From NCBI RefSeq assembly GCF_020595055.1, contig NZ_JAJDOO010000012.1, forward strand, positions 79,058 to 143,057: a DNA stretch of 64,000 bases. The letters are read 5' to 3'. Under the pieces are notes generated by a model. It searched no databases. It saw only the letters and a program-made list of their open reading frames with translations, and had not been told where the DNA came from. This DNA is from Desulfosporosinus shakirovi (GTDB lineage Bacteria > Bacillota > Desulfitobacteriia > Desulfitobacteriales > Desulfitobacteriaceae). This document shows, in pieces, positions 40,408-49,758 of this stretch (its first letter is position 1; every line of letters begins with the position of its first letter). The position numbers and the translations under genes were made by a program.

Positions 40408-40456
40408 TGGATGCATTCAATGAGATTTTCTGGCAGGCTTAGAGCCGGCAAATTAT

Positions 40457-41386
40457 TTAACCCCATAAACAAAGAATACGAGGAATATTTTTAAGATAGA
40501 TAGGTCCTTGACCGGGTTGCTCCCCATCAATATCCAGCAGAATTCTTTCAGCTGAAGTGATGACTACGGAGCGGCCGCGCTGCACGCTAACCCCGGGGAT
40601 CGAAAGATGAGTGCCTCGATAGATCTTTGGTATATGCCGTAAAATAGTCCAGGTTGAAAAGTCTCCTAGAGACACTATATCAAAAAGACCATCATCAAGT
40701 TCTGCATGTGGTGCGATCATCATTCCACCACCAATATAACGACCGTTTGCTACCATAATACTGTTGAGTCGACCATTACAGATTAGCTTTCCATCGATTT
40801 CACAGCTCATAACTTTATTACTGTAACGAAGTATGCTTACTACTGATCCAATAAGAAAAGATAGTTTACCTCCAAGCAACTTACTTTGCTGATTGACACG
40901 AGCAACTGTCTCCCCACCTAAACCAACGTCTGCAACGTTAAGGAAATAACGGTGGATCTGTTGTCCATAATTATCATCAAAGAGGACTTCCCCGACATCG
41001 ATTTTTCGTTTTCGACCTTGTTTCAGAATATCGATAAAGCCCTCAATTCCTTTAGGAATTTTTAAGGTGCGAATAAAGTCGCATCCAGTACCATGTGAAA
41101 AAACGGCTAGCTCTGCCTGTGGGTTAATCAGCTGATTATTAGAGAAGAATCCATTAACTACTTCATTCATAGTCCCGTCTCCCCCGACAGAAATAATGCG
41201 AGTACACCCTTCTTTCAAGGCTTTTTGAGTGATATGAATTGCATCACCGGGTCCAGACGTATAAGTGAAGTCGATAGGATATCCTTCTTCTCGCAGTCGT
41301 TTCAAATACTGAGGCCATCGTTTAAGAGTACTGCCATTGGATGAATGCGGATTTACAACAGCGAACCAGTAGTTACTTATTTTCAT
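40457..41386 (-). CDS. Lipid kinase, diacylglycerol kinase family (YegS/BmrU-like)
   Basis: 309 residues from the ATG at 41386, with AAGGGAGAG nine bases upstream; a longer reading starts ten codons earlier. The nucleotide-binding Gly-rich loop is ISVGGDGTMNEVVNGFF (about 58-74). Other family blocks are AELAVFSHGTGCDFIRTLKI and NVADVGLGGETVARVNQ. The C-terminal part ends with a strand-rich lobe containing LLDIDGEQPGQGPIYL. It phosphorylates diacylglycerol or a related lipid. Confidence 0.9.
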   Translation of the reverse strand: MKISNYWFAVVNPHSSNGSTLKRWPQYLKRLREEGYPIDFTYTSGPGDAIHITQKALKEGCTRIISVGGDGTMNEVVNGFFSNNQLINPQAELAVFSHGTGCDFIRTLKIPKGIEGFIDILKQGRKRKIDVGEVLFDDNYGQQIHRYFLNVADVGLGGETVARVNQQSKLLGGKLSFLIGSVVSILRYSNKVMSCEIDGKLICNGRLNSIMVANGRYIGGGMMIAPHAELDDGLFDIVSLGDFSTWTILRHIPKIYRGTHLSIPGVSVQRGRSVVITSAERILLDIDGEQPGQGPIYLKNIPRILCLWG

Positions 41387-41614
41387 TAAGAAAACTCTCC
41401 CTTTTGGCAGACACATATATCATGTACAGTCAGTTTATACTTTCTGACTAGTATTAGCGATAAAAAATGCCTATATATGCCTCATCTAGAGAGAATTCGA
41501 CGTTTAAAATGAAAAATCCTTTTCGTTCGTTTACCCTCCATTGCAATTCTCTCTAAGAGTGTTCTTTATATGTTATCGTAAGAGCCAATAAGACAGCCAT
41601 TTAAATTTCTTTGT

Positions 41615-43357
41615 TTAAACAGAACGTATCTGATTGATGCGTTGCATGACATCTTCTTTTACTTTGCGAAGGAAATCTTCTGCCCCAGCTAAGGTATCAG
41701 CTTTCACTGAGAAGTAAAATTTAATTTTGGGTTCTGTACCAGAAGGTCGTACCATCACAAATCCTCCACCCGCAAAAGAATATCTTAAAACATTTGACTG
41801 AGGAAGTTTGAGAGGATATGTTTGTCCTGTTTCATAGTTTTTGCCTATTCTCAGTTCATAATCGTCAAATCTTTCAATAGACATCCCACACAATTCATGA
41901 ATCTCTTCTTGACGGAGTGAATCCATAATTAAAGCCATCTCTTCTTTTCCAAGTTTCCCTTCTAGGTCAAGGGACTTTTGGTCATCAAGGTAATATCCAA
42001 ATTGTTGATAGATGCTTTCGAGAACAGCAAAGAAATTGCGTCCTTCAATCTGCTGATAATAGAGGGCAGCTTCAGCCAAGATGACAGAAGCGATAATTCC
42101 ATCCTTATCTCGGACAAAATCCCCTGCTAAATATCCGTAACTTTCTTCAAAGCCAAATTCGAAGGTTCCCCAACCGCCCTCCTCCATTTCCTTTTCCTTT
42201 TCAGCGATGAATTTAAACCCTGTCAGAACATTTTCAACTCGAACATTAAAATATCTTGCAACTTCATCTGCCAAATCAGTTGAAGCAACCGTTTTAATAA
42301 TCGTTGCATTATCAGAAAGGATTCCTAAAGCCTTTTTCCGAGATAAGATATAGTATGTTAACAGTATTCCGATTTGATTCCCTGTAAGCTGTATATAGTC
42401 CCCTTGAGGAGTACGTAAGGCCACCCCCAAACGATCCGCATCAGGATCTGTAGCTAGAAGAAGTTCTGCTTTCACTGCATTTCCATATTTTCGAGCAAGT
42501 TCAAACGTTGCCGGAATTTCTGGATTGGGATACGGGACGGTTGTGAATTCCGGATCAGGATGCTCTTGTTCGAGAACAACATTGACCGAACTGAAACCGA
42601 GTTCAGACAAAGCCCTTCTGACTAGGATATTTCCCGCTCCGTGAAGCGGCGTATAGACGATACTGAGTTCCTTCCCTTTTTTCTTGTCGAGATCTGGGTA
42701 CAGTGCCAAATTCCTGACACGAGCAAGATAAGGTTTATCAATTTCTTCTCCAATTATTTGAAGAAGTCCACATCGCTTAGCTTCTTCAAGGGATAGAGGT
42801 TCGAGTCCCAACCAGCTCTCACGGGCTTCTATGCGGGCAAGAATTTGATCTGCTTTTGCAGGAGGCACCTGTCCTCCATCATCCCAATATACTTTGTACC
42901 CATTGTAGATTTTAGGGTTGTGACTCGCTGTCACAACAATCCCAGCCAAAGCACGCAAATGGCGGACCGTAAAGGAGAGTTCCGGTGTGGGACGAAGTGA
43001 ATCAAAAAGATATACTTTGATTCCGTTCTTGGCAAGCACCAGGGCGGCCTCGATAGCGAATTCAGGTGAATACCTGCGCGAGTCGTAAGCAATCACAACC
43101 CCTCGTCGCATTCCTTCTTGCCCATGATCACAAACACATTCAGCCAACCCCTGGGTTACTTTCCGAACAACATATTTGTTCATTCGATTTGTGCCTGCGC
43201 CAATAATACCTCTTAACCCACCTGTACCAAATTCTAGATTCGTATAAAAACGGTCCTCAATTTCTTGTGGATCGGTGATTTCTCTTAGCTCTCGCCGTGT
43301 TTCTTCGTCAAAATAGGGGTCTTCCGTCCATAAGTGATAACGATTTTGAATACTCAC
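41615..43357 (-). CDS. Phosphoglucomutase/phosphomannomutase
   Basis: 580 residues from the GTG at 43357, which has GGGAGG nine bases upstream; starting further upstream would lack a ribosome binding site. The phosphoserine loop is IVVTASHNPKIYNGYKVYW (about 120-140), the metal-binding loop ATDPDADRLGVAL (about 300), the sugar-binding loop GFEESYGYL (about 395) and the phosphate-binding C-terminal VRPSGTEPKIKFYF (near 545). It interconverts hexose-1- and hexose-6-phosphates. Length is that of the alpha-D-phosphohexomutases with the long N-terminal part. Confidence 0.93.
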   Translation of the reverse strand: MSIQNRYHLWTEDPYFDEETRRELREITDPQEIEDRFYTNLEFGTGGLRGIIGAGTNRMNKYVVRKVTQGLAECVCDHGQEGMRRGVVIAYDSRRYSPEFAIEAALVLAKNGIKVYLFDSLRPTPELSFTVRHLRALAGIVVTASHNPKIYNGYKVYWDDGGQVPPAKADQILARIEARESWLGLEPLSLEEAKRCGLLQIIGEEIDKPYLARVRNLALYPDLDKKKGKELSIVYTPLHGAGNILVRRALSELGFSSVNVVLEQEHPDPEFTTVPYPNPEIPATFELARKYGNAVKAELLLATDPDADRLGVALRTPQGDYIQLTGNQIGILLTYYILSRKKALGILSDNATIIKTVASTDLADEVARYFNVRVENVLTGFKFIAEKEKEMEEGGWGTFEFGFEESYGYLAGDFVRDKDGIIASVILAEAALYYQQIEGRNFFAVLESIYQQFGYYLDDQKSLDLEGKLGKEEMALIMDSLRQEEIHELCGMSIERFDDYELRIGKNYETGQTYPLKLPQSNVLRYSFAGGGFVMVRPSGTEPKIKFYFSVKADTLAGAEDFLRKVKEDVMQRINQIRSV

Positions 43358-43522
43358 TCTGACAAACCTCCCATATCGTTGTATTATCGACATAATTAGA
43401 TTTTCATGACCTCACTGAGATTGCCTTATTGGATAATCTTCCCTTTTAAGCGAGTATAACATAACCTTGTTAAATTTAACAAATTATCATAACGAGGTAA
43501 GGCACTTGGTAAAATAGAAATA

Positions 43523-43543
43523 AGCCCAGTCTAAGACTGAGCT
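43523..43543 (-). terminator. Terminator that overlaps the end of the DegV gene
   Basis: On the minus strand AGCTCAGTC and GACTGGGCT, three bases apart, form a 9-bp stem with one wobble pair, followed by TATTTCTATTTT. The left arm is within the last codons of the DegV gene. Confidence 0.75.
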
Positions 43544-44415
43544 ATAAGTACTGGAGAAATTATAACACCAACAAGTCCAGGTCCTGTATGGACCCCCATG
43601 ACCGGACTGATCTGATTGAACAACAATTCTTTAATATTTGGAAGTTCTTTAGCATTTTTCCACAGCTTACGAGCTTCCTGTTCTGCTCCGCCATGTACAA
43701 TAGCCACATTATATTGTCCATCCTGAGTACTTTCAATGAGTATATCGTATAATTTTTTGAGTGATTGATCTCTGCCGCGGACTTTCGAATATGTAATATA
43801 TTTTCCTTCAGAATTTATAGAGATTATTGGTTTTATGTTAAGAAGCTCTCCTATGGTACCTGAAACGTATCCGATACGTCCACCCCGTTTTAGATACTCC
43901 AATGTAGATAAGACAAAATATAGTTTAGTCTGCTCCGAAACTTTCTTAGCTACCTTGAGTACAGCCTGAAAATCAATAGATTTTCGAAGCTCTCGAGCCG
44001 CCTGGAGAACTGGAAAACCGAGTCCCATGGAAAGCGCTTTAGAATCCAAGACTTCAATTTCCATTTCCTCATAATCTTTGGCTACCTGACATACAGTTTC
44101 ATAAGTACCGCTTAAACCACTTGATATGTGCATTGTGAGAACATGAGTAAACTTCTCCTCTCTTAGTCGGTCAAACAAATTAGCGATTTCTGCTGGAGAA
44201 GGTAATGATGTTGTAGGAACTTCAATATCCATATTGTCATATACCTCATTTGGACTGATACTGACCCCATCGAGATACTCTCGATCTTTATACACAACGT
44301 GCAAAGGAAGAATCTCAATCCCAAACTCCTTAGTCATATCTGAGTCTAGATCACTTGTACTGTCTGTAACGATTGCAATTTTTGGAAGGCTTAAAGGTAT
44401 TGAAGTTTCTCGCAT
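43531..44415 (-). CDS. DegV family fatty-acid-binding protein
   Basis: 294 residues. It starts with IAIVTDSTSDLDSDM (about 13), then has TTSLPSPAEIANLFDRLREE (about 72), MHISSGLSGTYETVCQVAK and LEYLKRGGRIGYVSGTIGEL. By family it binds fatty acids (FakB-type). It is a different sequence from the DegV at 26249-27115. The terminator is unusually placed, overlapping the last codons. Confidence 0.9.
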   Translation of the reverse strand: MRETSIPLSLPKIAIVTDSTSDLDSDMTKEFGIEILPLHVVYKDREYLDGVSISPNEVYDNMDIEVPTTSLPSPAEIANLFDRLREEKFTHVLTMHISSGLSGTYETVCQVAKDYEEMEIEVLDSKALSMGLGFPVLQAARELRKSIDFQAVLKVAKKVSEQTKLYFVLSTLEYLKRGGRIGYVSGTIGELLNIKPIISINSEGKYITYSKVRGRDQSLKKLYDILIESTQDGQYNVAIVHGGAEQEARKLWKNAKELPNIKELLFNQISPVMGVHTGPGLVGVIISPVLIAQS

Positions 44416-44505
44416 GAGGCATAGTTCCTTTCCATCAAAACTGTAATATTTTAATAATTAGTATATCATAATAGCTAACGATTCGACTAGAAAGTTTTTG
44501 TAATA

Positions 44506-45087
44506 TTAGGATATCAAAAGAGTTTGGGTAGCTATACGCACTTCTTCCAATGAAGCCGGAGAAGCTTCAATATCTCCGATTTTATCGACTCCACTATATA
44601 AGCAAGCTTGAGAATATTGAATGTCTAACATATGAAAAAAAGTTTTAATGGAACGCTCGGCACACTCAAATACATTTGGGAGACGTGTTCCCGCCGTAGA
44701 AATAAAAAGTCCTATTCGTTCAGGTCCAGCTGGATTTAGTAGCGTTTGATTAAGAAGATACTTGCGTGCCCAAAACGTTTGCATTCGATCAATCATTGTT
44801 TTAGTTTGAGAATTGACCCCCATAAAATAGATTGGTGCGGCTAAAATGAATCGGTCAGAGTGAATTAGCTTCTCTTGAAGCTTTAGGATGTCGTCATTTA
44901 TTACACAAATTCCTTTGGCAGAGCAAGCACCACATCCTTGGCAGGGATTGATTTTTAAGTCAGAAAGATAAACCACCTCCGTGCTATGACCCTCGGCCTG
45001 GGCAGTTCCAATTCCCTCTAACAGCAATTTCGTCGTATTACCGTTGCGACGTGGACTGCAGGCTATTCCAAGTACTGATAATCCCAT
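44506..45087 (-). CDS. NADPH-dependent FMN reductase/flavodoxin-like protein
   Basis: 193 residues from the ATG at 45087, which has GGGAGAG nine bases upstream; the reading seven codons longer would start at a TTG. The FMN-phosphate loop is IACSPRRNGNTTKLLLEG (about 6-23). The Cys cluster CQGCGACSAKGICVINDD (about 52-69) is common in clostridial members, and FMN contacts lie near LAAPIYFMGVN and LFISTAGTR. Redox role unknown. Single gene with a long terminator downstream at 45145-45198 on the opposite side. Confidence 0.85.
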   Translation of the reverse strand: MGLSVLGIACSPRRNGNTTKLLLEGIGTAQAEGHSTEVVYLSDLKINPCQGCGACSAKGICVINDDILKLQEKLIHSDRFILAAPIYFMGVNSQTKTMIDRMQTFWARKYLLNQTLLNPAGPERIGLFISTAGTRLPNVFECAERSIKTFFHMLDIQYSQACLYSGVDKIGDIEASPASLEEVRIATQTLLIS

Positions 45088-45144
45088 ATGTAATTTCTCT
45101 CCCATCAATTTTAGTTTCTAGCGTGTAAACAAAATATAACTCAT

Positions 45145-45198
45145 CCAAATATAAAAGCGAGGTTCTTAATTATTTAAGAATCTCGCTTTTATATTTGG
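45145..45198. terminator. Long hairpin upstream of the flavoprotein gene
   Basis: A 25-bp stem with one wobble pair and a short loop; the left arm begins CCAAATATAAAAGCGAGG. It lies in the gap between the flavoprotein gene (start at 45087) and a small ORF at 45283-45393. On the minus strand it could terminate the small ORF transcript. Confidence 0.7.
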
Positions 45199-45282
45199 CT
45201 CTTTCCGAATGGGTTTAAGCTCATTAGGTTACACTTTAGGATTAGAATCCGGGTCAAAATACCGCTCCCTTTCTGTAACTAC

Positions 45283-45393
45283 TTATCCTTCTTCATGAAC
45301 TTGCCTTAGGGTCTGAGTAGACTTAATGGGTTCCAGTCCAACAGACTCTAAAATTGCATTAATCATTAACTGCTCTTTTTTCGTCATACGCAT
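45283..45393 (-). CDS. Possible 36-residue peptide
   Basis: A small frame from an ATG with GAAAGGA six bases upstream: MRMTKKEQLMINAILESVGL followed by EPIKSTQTLRQVHEEG. It begins with a basic run, then an amphipathic helix; no hydrophobic segment. It is followed by the long hairpin at 45145-45198, which could serve as its terminator. No family recognised. It may be a chance frame; the ribosome binding site and the terminator speak for it. Confidence 0.45.
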   Translation of the reverse strand: MRMTKKEQLMINAILESVGLEPIKSTQTLRQVHEEG

Positions 45394-45565
45394 TCTGTCC
45401 TTTCATTTTTTTAACAACATTTTAATTATATACCTTCTTTGAAATAATTACAAGTTTTTCGAAAATTAATAATTATTAACATCTGTCGTTTAAAACGAAC
45501 CAAAATGACCCCGCTTTTGTGTTATTTCATCCGGACTCTATTACCCTATGTGCAGAGAATGCGGT

Positions 45566-46396
45566 TTATGACAGTTCAATACACATTTCTAGTTGTTTGG
45601 CACTAGGGTTAATTCCATGAGCCCTGAGAAAGGTGGAAATCCAATCATTAGGTTGATTAGTAAGTGAGAACGATGGGCCTGACCATTGAAGTATAGTGGG
45701 AAGAACTTCTTCTGTTCCAGCTAAATTCGCTCCCCAAATATCAAGCAAAAGACCCGATTTTTCCTCTGCAAACAAGGCACCCGCAGTTTTAGTTTGATTA
45801 ATATAAGCTAAAAGGTTACCATGTCGTCTGAGATACCCCTCTCTTCGTTGCCAAGCCGGATTAAAAAAGGCATGGTTGCGATTTTGAAAGTATTCGTCTA
45901 CCGATATTAGTGCAACCGGATGTATCTGAAGCATCTTATCGTTAAAATCAGAGATGTTTTGAGCACGATAAACATTAAGTTGACGCACATCGACAAAACC
46001 GACGGACTGATAGATTTTTCTCGCGTAATTCTGTTCCAGTACTTCAAGATAAATCCGTTTAAGAAAAATACTTTTTGCAATATTTAACTGAGAACGTAAC
46101 AGGACTGCAAAAAGGCCATTTCGTCGGTAATCAGGATCAATACAGGTGCCAGCAATCCATCCATCTTTATCATCTATTGACAGCAAAGTAAACCCTACAA
46201 CACGATTATCAACAAAAATGGCAACAGAACGCGACAAAGAAACTTGACTCAATGCAAGCCAAGCTTTCATATGTTCTTGTTTATATGCCATATTATAATA
46301 ATACCCGAGCCAACAACGGTTCCACATCTCAGTAATATCTTGCAAGTTAAAACCTTCAAGAGTTTTTATGTAAACATTTTTAATATTAATCGTCAA
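45566..46396 (-). CDS. GNAT-type acetyltransferase
   Basis: 276 residues. The acetyl-CoA site is seen in AGTCIDPDYRRNGLFAVLLR (about 82-101), followed by LEVLEQNYARKIYQSVGFVD (about 118-137). The C-terminal 130 residues are an extra domain with no recognised motif. This fused layout resembles GNAT proteins with a second, degenerate GNAT-like domain. Substrate unknown. It is divergent from the M18 aminopeptidase gene. Confidence 0.85.
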   Translation of the reverse strand: MTINIKNVYIKTLEGFNLQDITEMWNRCWLGYYYNMAYKQEHMKAWLALSQVSLSRSVAIFVDNRVVGFTLLSIDDKDGWIAGTCIDPDYRRNGLFAVLLRSQLNIAKSIFLKRIYLEVLEQNYARKIYQSVGFVDVRQLNVYRAQNISDFNDKMLQIHPVALISVDEYFQNRNHAFFNPAWQRREGYLRRHGNLLAYINQTKTAGALFAEEKSGLLLDIWGANLAGTEEVLPTILQWSGPSFSLTNQPNDWISTFLRAHGINPSAKQLEMCIELS

Positions 46397-46581
46397 TTTA
46401 ATCCCACAATTCTTTTATAATAGATGGTCATCGCTTAACTTTCTATATGGTATGTCAAATATCCTTCAACCTTAAGAAATACCAGCTAATATATTTTAGA
46501 GGTTGATTAATATTTGCTTATCTCTTGCTATTTACTTATAGTAAGAATCACCAACAGAAATTTGAAAGGCGGTCTGACATA

Positions 46582-47904
46582 ATGAAAACTACATTTATTA
46601 ATGACTCCGAACTAACCTTCGCTCATGAACTCTTGCATTTTATTGAGGAAAGCCCATCTTCCTTTCATGCCGTGGAAAGTGTTAAGAAATTGCTGGCTCC
46701 TCAGGGATTTCAAGAGTTATCTCTTAACAGGAAATGGACCTTGACTCCGGGCGGGAAATATTTCATAACTCGTAACTATTCAGCACTGATAGCCTTTTCG
46801 GTTGGCATGGGTGAGCCAGAAAAACATGGATTTCGCCTGATTGCAACGCATACAGACAGCCCTGCTTTCCGTATTAAGTCCTTACCTGAAATATCAGTAG
46901 AAGGTCATTATCTCAAATTAAATATTGAAACGTACGGAGGTCCAATTCTTAATACCTGGTTAGATCGTCCTCTTTCTTTAGCTGGTCGAATTATTCAAAG
47001 AGGAGAATCTCCCTTTTCTCCACAAACCAAACTCTTCCATAGTGATCGACCCTTACTTGTGATTCCCAATCTTGCGATTCATATGAACCGCAAAGTTAAT
47101 GAAGGTTTAGAATTAAATAAACAGAAGGATATGCTGCCTTTATTAGCTCAAGTTACTAAAGACCTACATAAAGAAAATGTTTTAATTCATTTCCTTGCTG
47201 AAAGCCTGCATTGTCTGCCTGAAGATATTATTGACTTCGACCTATTTCTTTATGAAGCTGAAAAGGGTTGTCTTGTCGGGCTTCAACAAGAGTTTATATC
47301 AAGCGCGCGTTTGGATGATCTAGCCATGATTCATGCAGGAATATGGGCCATTGCCAAGGTAAAACAATCATTGTCCACTCAGGTCCTTGCCTGTTTTGAT
47401 CATGAGGAATGTGGAAGTATATCCAAGCAGGGGGCGGCATCTCCTCTTCTGTCTCATGTGCTGGAACGAATCCTGCTTGCTCAAAAGAAAAACCGAGAAG
47501 CATATTTCCAAGCCTTAGAGCATTCATTTCTTATTTCCGCTGATATGGCCCATGCGCTTCATCCCAATGCCAGTGAGATGCATGATCCTAGTAATCGTCC
47601 TATCTTGAATGGCGGCCCAGTGATTAAAACTAGTGCTAATCAGAGCTACACTACTGATGCAGAATCTGCCGCAATATTTTCTGCCCTCTGTCAATTAGCA
47701 GATGTACCTGTCCAGAAATTTGTCAATCGTTCTGATGAACGAGGGGGCTCTACCATTGGCCCGATATCCAGTACACACCTCGATATTCGTTCTGTGGATA
47801 TTGGTAACCCTATCTTAGCAATGCATTCTGTACGCGAACTCGGGGGCGTGAAAGACCACTTAGCTGCTGCAAAAGTCTTTAGTGCGTTCTATGAATCGGT
47901 TTAA
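46582..47904 (+). CDS. apeB: M18 family zinc aminopeptidase
   Basis: 440 residues from the ATG at 46582, with GAAAGGCGGT upstream; an upstream Met 19 codons earlier has no site. Metal and active residues are in order: IATHTDSPAFRIK (about 83), SSARLDDLAMIH (about 240), FDHEECGSIS (about 270), SADMAHALHPNASEMH (about 322) and GGSTIGPISSTHLDIRSVDI (about 392). It cleaves N-terminal residues, usually acidic or neutral. The length agrees with bacterial probable M18 aminopeptidase 2. No partner gene is adjacent. Confidence 0.92.
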   Translation: MKTTFINDSELTFAHELLHFIEESPSSFHAVESVKKLLAPQGFQELSLNRKWTLTPGGKYFITRNYSALIAFSVGMGEPEKHGFRLIATHTDSPAFRIKSLPEISVEGHYLKLNIETYGGPILNTWLDRPLSLAGRIIQRGESPFSPQTKLFHSDRPLLVIPNLAIHMNRKVNEGLELNKQKDMLPLLAQVTKDLHKENVLIHFLAESLHCLPEDIIDFDLFLYEAEKGCLVGLQQEFISSARLDDLAMIHAGIWAIAKVKQSLSTQVLACFDHEECGSISKQGAASPLLSHVLERILLAQKKNREAYFQALEHSFLISADMAHALHPNASEMHDPSNRPILNGGPVIKTSANQSYTTDAESAAIFSALCQLADVPVQKFVNRSDERGGSTIGPISSTHLDIRSVDIGNPILAMHSVRELGGVKDHLAAAKVFSAFYESV

Positions 47905-48038
47905 AGCCTAAATCTGTTCAATAGTGTTGTCTTTCCAGTTCAATTCTTCTCCGTGCTGGGCATTTCTCTATTTCCCCAACCGGCAGAGAATTCCAGAGTT
48001 ACTAGTTTTGGGGCAGTTAATCACTTTTACCTGTTTTT

Positions 48039-48431
48039 TCAAAAATTCCTTTTCTGTTGATCTAACTCGTAAACTTTGGCAATAACACTGGAAAGCTCAT
48101 CTCCAGTAAAGGGCTTGACAATATATTCTCGTGCTCCGGCCATCATTGCCCGACGCAAATATGCCTGTTCTCCTTGTACCGACATAATAATGACAGAGCA
48201 TTCCGGAGCACGGTGGGCGAGTAACTCTGTTGTACGCATTCCGTCCATTTCCGGCATGTTAAAATCCATCAAAATAATATCAGGCCTGTTTGCTTCTGCA
48301 AACAATATTGCTTCAGAGCCTGAACCTACATCACCCACGACTTCAACATTATCTTCAAACTGGAGAAGCCGTCGGATGCTGTCCCGGGTGTCACTGATAT
48401 CGTCAACAATCAAGATACTGATGTGTCTCAC
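48039..48431 (-). CDS. Stand-alone receiver (CheY-like) protein
   Basis: 130 residues, only a receiver domain. Acidic pocket in IVDDISDTRDSIRRLL (about 7-22), phosphorylated Asp in IILMDFNMPEMDG (about 56), Thr/Ser in VIIMSVQ and Lys in YIVKPFTGDEL (about 108). It starts with GTG and has AAGGAGGGG upstream. No kinase is adjacent. In tad/flp pilus clusters single receiver proteins (CpaE-type ATPases have receiver domains) occur, and a broken Flp-like pilin gene lies about 500 bases away, so a link is possible but unproved. Confidence 0.85.
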   Translation of the reverse strand: MRHISILIVDDISDTRDSIRRLLQFEDNVEVVGDVGSGSEAILFAEANRPDIILMDFNMPEMDGMRTTELLAHRAPECSVIIMSVQGEQAYLRRAMMAGAREYIVKPFTGDELSSVIAKVYELDQQKRNF

Positions 48432-48914
48432 AGTAACCCCTCCTTACTTATAGTTATTAATAAACCTGGTCTATGAATATATTTTCAGCAAAACGTATTT
48501 TGGCAAATTCTGTATTTACCGGGTTCTATAACAAATGCAGATTAACTTTTTCACTGCTGAGTGTGACACTCATTGCTCGAGGAACGCTCAATGCTACATC
48601 CTGAGCTCTAGAGTGTTTACGGTCACGAGTGTATATTTGCATTTGAGTCAATTATTATCGATTGTCACCCACGCATCAACATGATCACGAAATAATGGCA
48701 TAACCTACCGACACATACTGTACTTGCCAGTAACTTCTCCCGACACTACTCGTCAACTTTAGCTCTCACCATGAACTGTATTTAGTAACAGTACAGTTAA
48801 ATAAGCCGAAAAAATTATTATGACTTTTTGTTCTCACCAGTGGTGAAGGCATCAATACTAATTTGAATCCTAATGCAAGGTTTTGACTCCATAGCAAGCC
48901 CCTTGTGTCAAGAA
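48432..48914. other. Gene-poor stretch, no gene supported
   Basis: No frame with a ribosome binding site was seen. A 41-residue frame at 48526-48651 on the minus strand lacks one. The sequence may contain decayed remains of a gene next to the pilin pseudogene. Confidence 0.5.
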
Positions 48915-48936
48915 ACCCTACTGCAGGCAGTAGGGT
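48915..48936 (-). terminator. Terminator after the pilin pseudogene
   Basis: ACCCTACTGC pairs perfectly with GCAGTAGGGT with only AG between, closing six bases past the pilin stop. On the minus strand the hairpin is followed by TTTCTT. Confidence 0.75.
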
Positions 48937-48941
48937 CCTTT

Positions 48942-49119
48942 TTATTCCATGTAAGTTAGGCTAGGGCTTTCGTGGCAAATATTTAAAGCTGATGTCAGCG
49001 TTGCTACTAAGGCATTAAATAGTGTGCTGAGTTGACCGCCTATGGCTGTTAAAGCAAATAATAACTCCAACCGCTACGAGAGCGATAACGAGTCCCTCCC
49101 CTGTCATTGCCAGACCCAT
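48942..49119 (-). pseudogene. Flp-type pilin gene, broken by a one-base frameshift
   Basis: The first frame from the ATG at 49119 reads MGLAMTGEGLVIALVAVGVI and then runs out of the family pattern. In a second frame the sequence continues ALTAIGGQLSTLFNALVATL and ends at 48942. Joined, this is the short hydrophobic Flp/type IVb pilin pattern (conserved Glu, hydrophobic helix, then AIGGQLSTLFN). The breakpoint is a T-run in ATTATTTGC; removing one T restores the frame. The N-terminal part before the ATG also appears altered (an in-frame stop), so it may be truncated. Family identity is by pattern. Confidence 0.7.
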
Positions 49120-49512
49120 GAAATCCTTCAGTCCTTTTTAAACTTGTCTTCCTTTTAATACCTCCCTTTTTAAGTATTCATATCTTCTTAATTTAATTAT
49201 AGTTACTAACCGTATAAAACCATATAAGGCAATAGTCGCAAAGTTAATATCAGTAAGTCCTAGTCTTTAGTCCTAGCTTAATTATTTAAATTCTATTGTT
49301 GTAAGCGCAATTGATTTTGATCCGATACATAAGGATATAATAGAAAATTCACCTTTTGCTAAGTATGCAATCAATGGGAGAGAGAATAGTTATTTTTCCT
49401 GACAGACAAAAAAGATAGGGCTGTTAGATAGCTCTACCTTCCTTACCATTATCTATTTGATTAATCTTCGGAGTTATTCTAGTTTTTTAACAGATGTACT
49501 GATTGAAGTAAC
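49120..49512. other. Gene-poor stretch, no gene supported
   Basis: AT-rich, with stop codons in all frames. A GGGAGG lies near 49163 upstream of the pilin pseudogene. Nothing else recognised. Confidence 0.5.
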
Positions 49513-49758
49513 CTATTGAATGCTTGAGATACATTTCTGCACAAAATCCGGCGCGAAGATACTGCTTACTGCTATGACATTGTCAGTTAATGGACTAAGC
49601 GGCAAGAAGATCGCTACGACTTCATTAAAGTTATAGATTCTTTCTCCGCTTGACTGACAAATCAAATAACCCTTCTGATTAAATAAGGTTTCAAGTCTCT
49701 GCATGCCAACGATCCGATTGGGAAGTGTCTCAATATCATTGTACCTCAACGTGCCCAC
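49513..49758 (-). CDS. Possible small protein of unknown function
   Basis: 81 residues from a GTG at 49758 with poor upstream ribosome binding signals, or fewer residues from the ATG at MQRLETLFNQKGYLICQSSG. The sequence is mixed hydrophobic and polar (VVAIFLPLSPLTDNVIAVSS), with no recognised motif. It sits alone in a gene-poor stretch and could be a chance or relic frame. Confidence 0.35.
   Translation of the reverse strand: MGTLRYNDIETLPNRIVGMQRLETLFNQKGYLICQSSGERIYNFNEVVAIFLPLSPLTDNVIAVSSIFAPDFVQKCISSIQ

Noticed and set aside
40127..40456. CIRCE or HspR operator upstream of the dnaJ-like/clpB operon
   Set aside because: No TTAGCACTC-N9-GAGTGCTAA or CTTGAGT repeat was found; only a standard promoter was seen.
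45199..45282. Possible extension of the 36-residue peptide or other gene
   Set aside because: No frame crosses this stretch and no ribosome binding site is present.
48526..48651. Minus-strand frame of 41 residues from a TTG, ending SVTLSSEKVNLHLL
   Set aside because: No ribosome binding site, no family pattern and not enough length; noted as a possible relic only.
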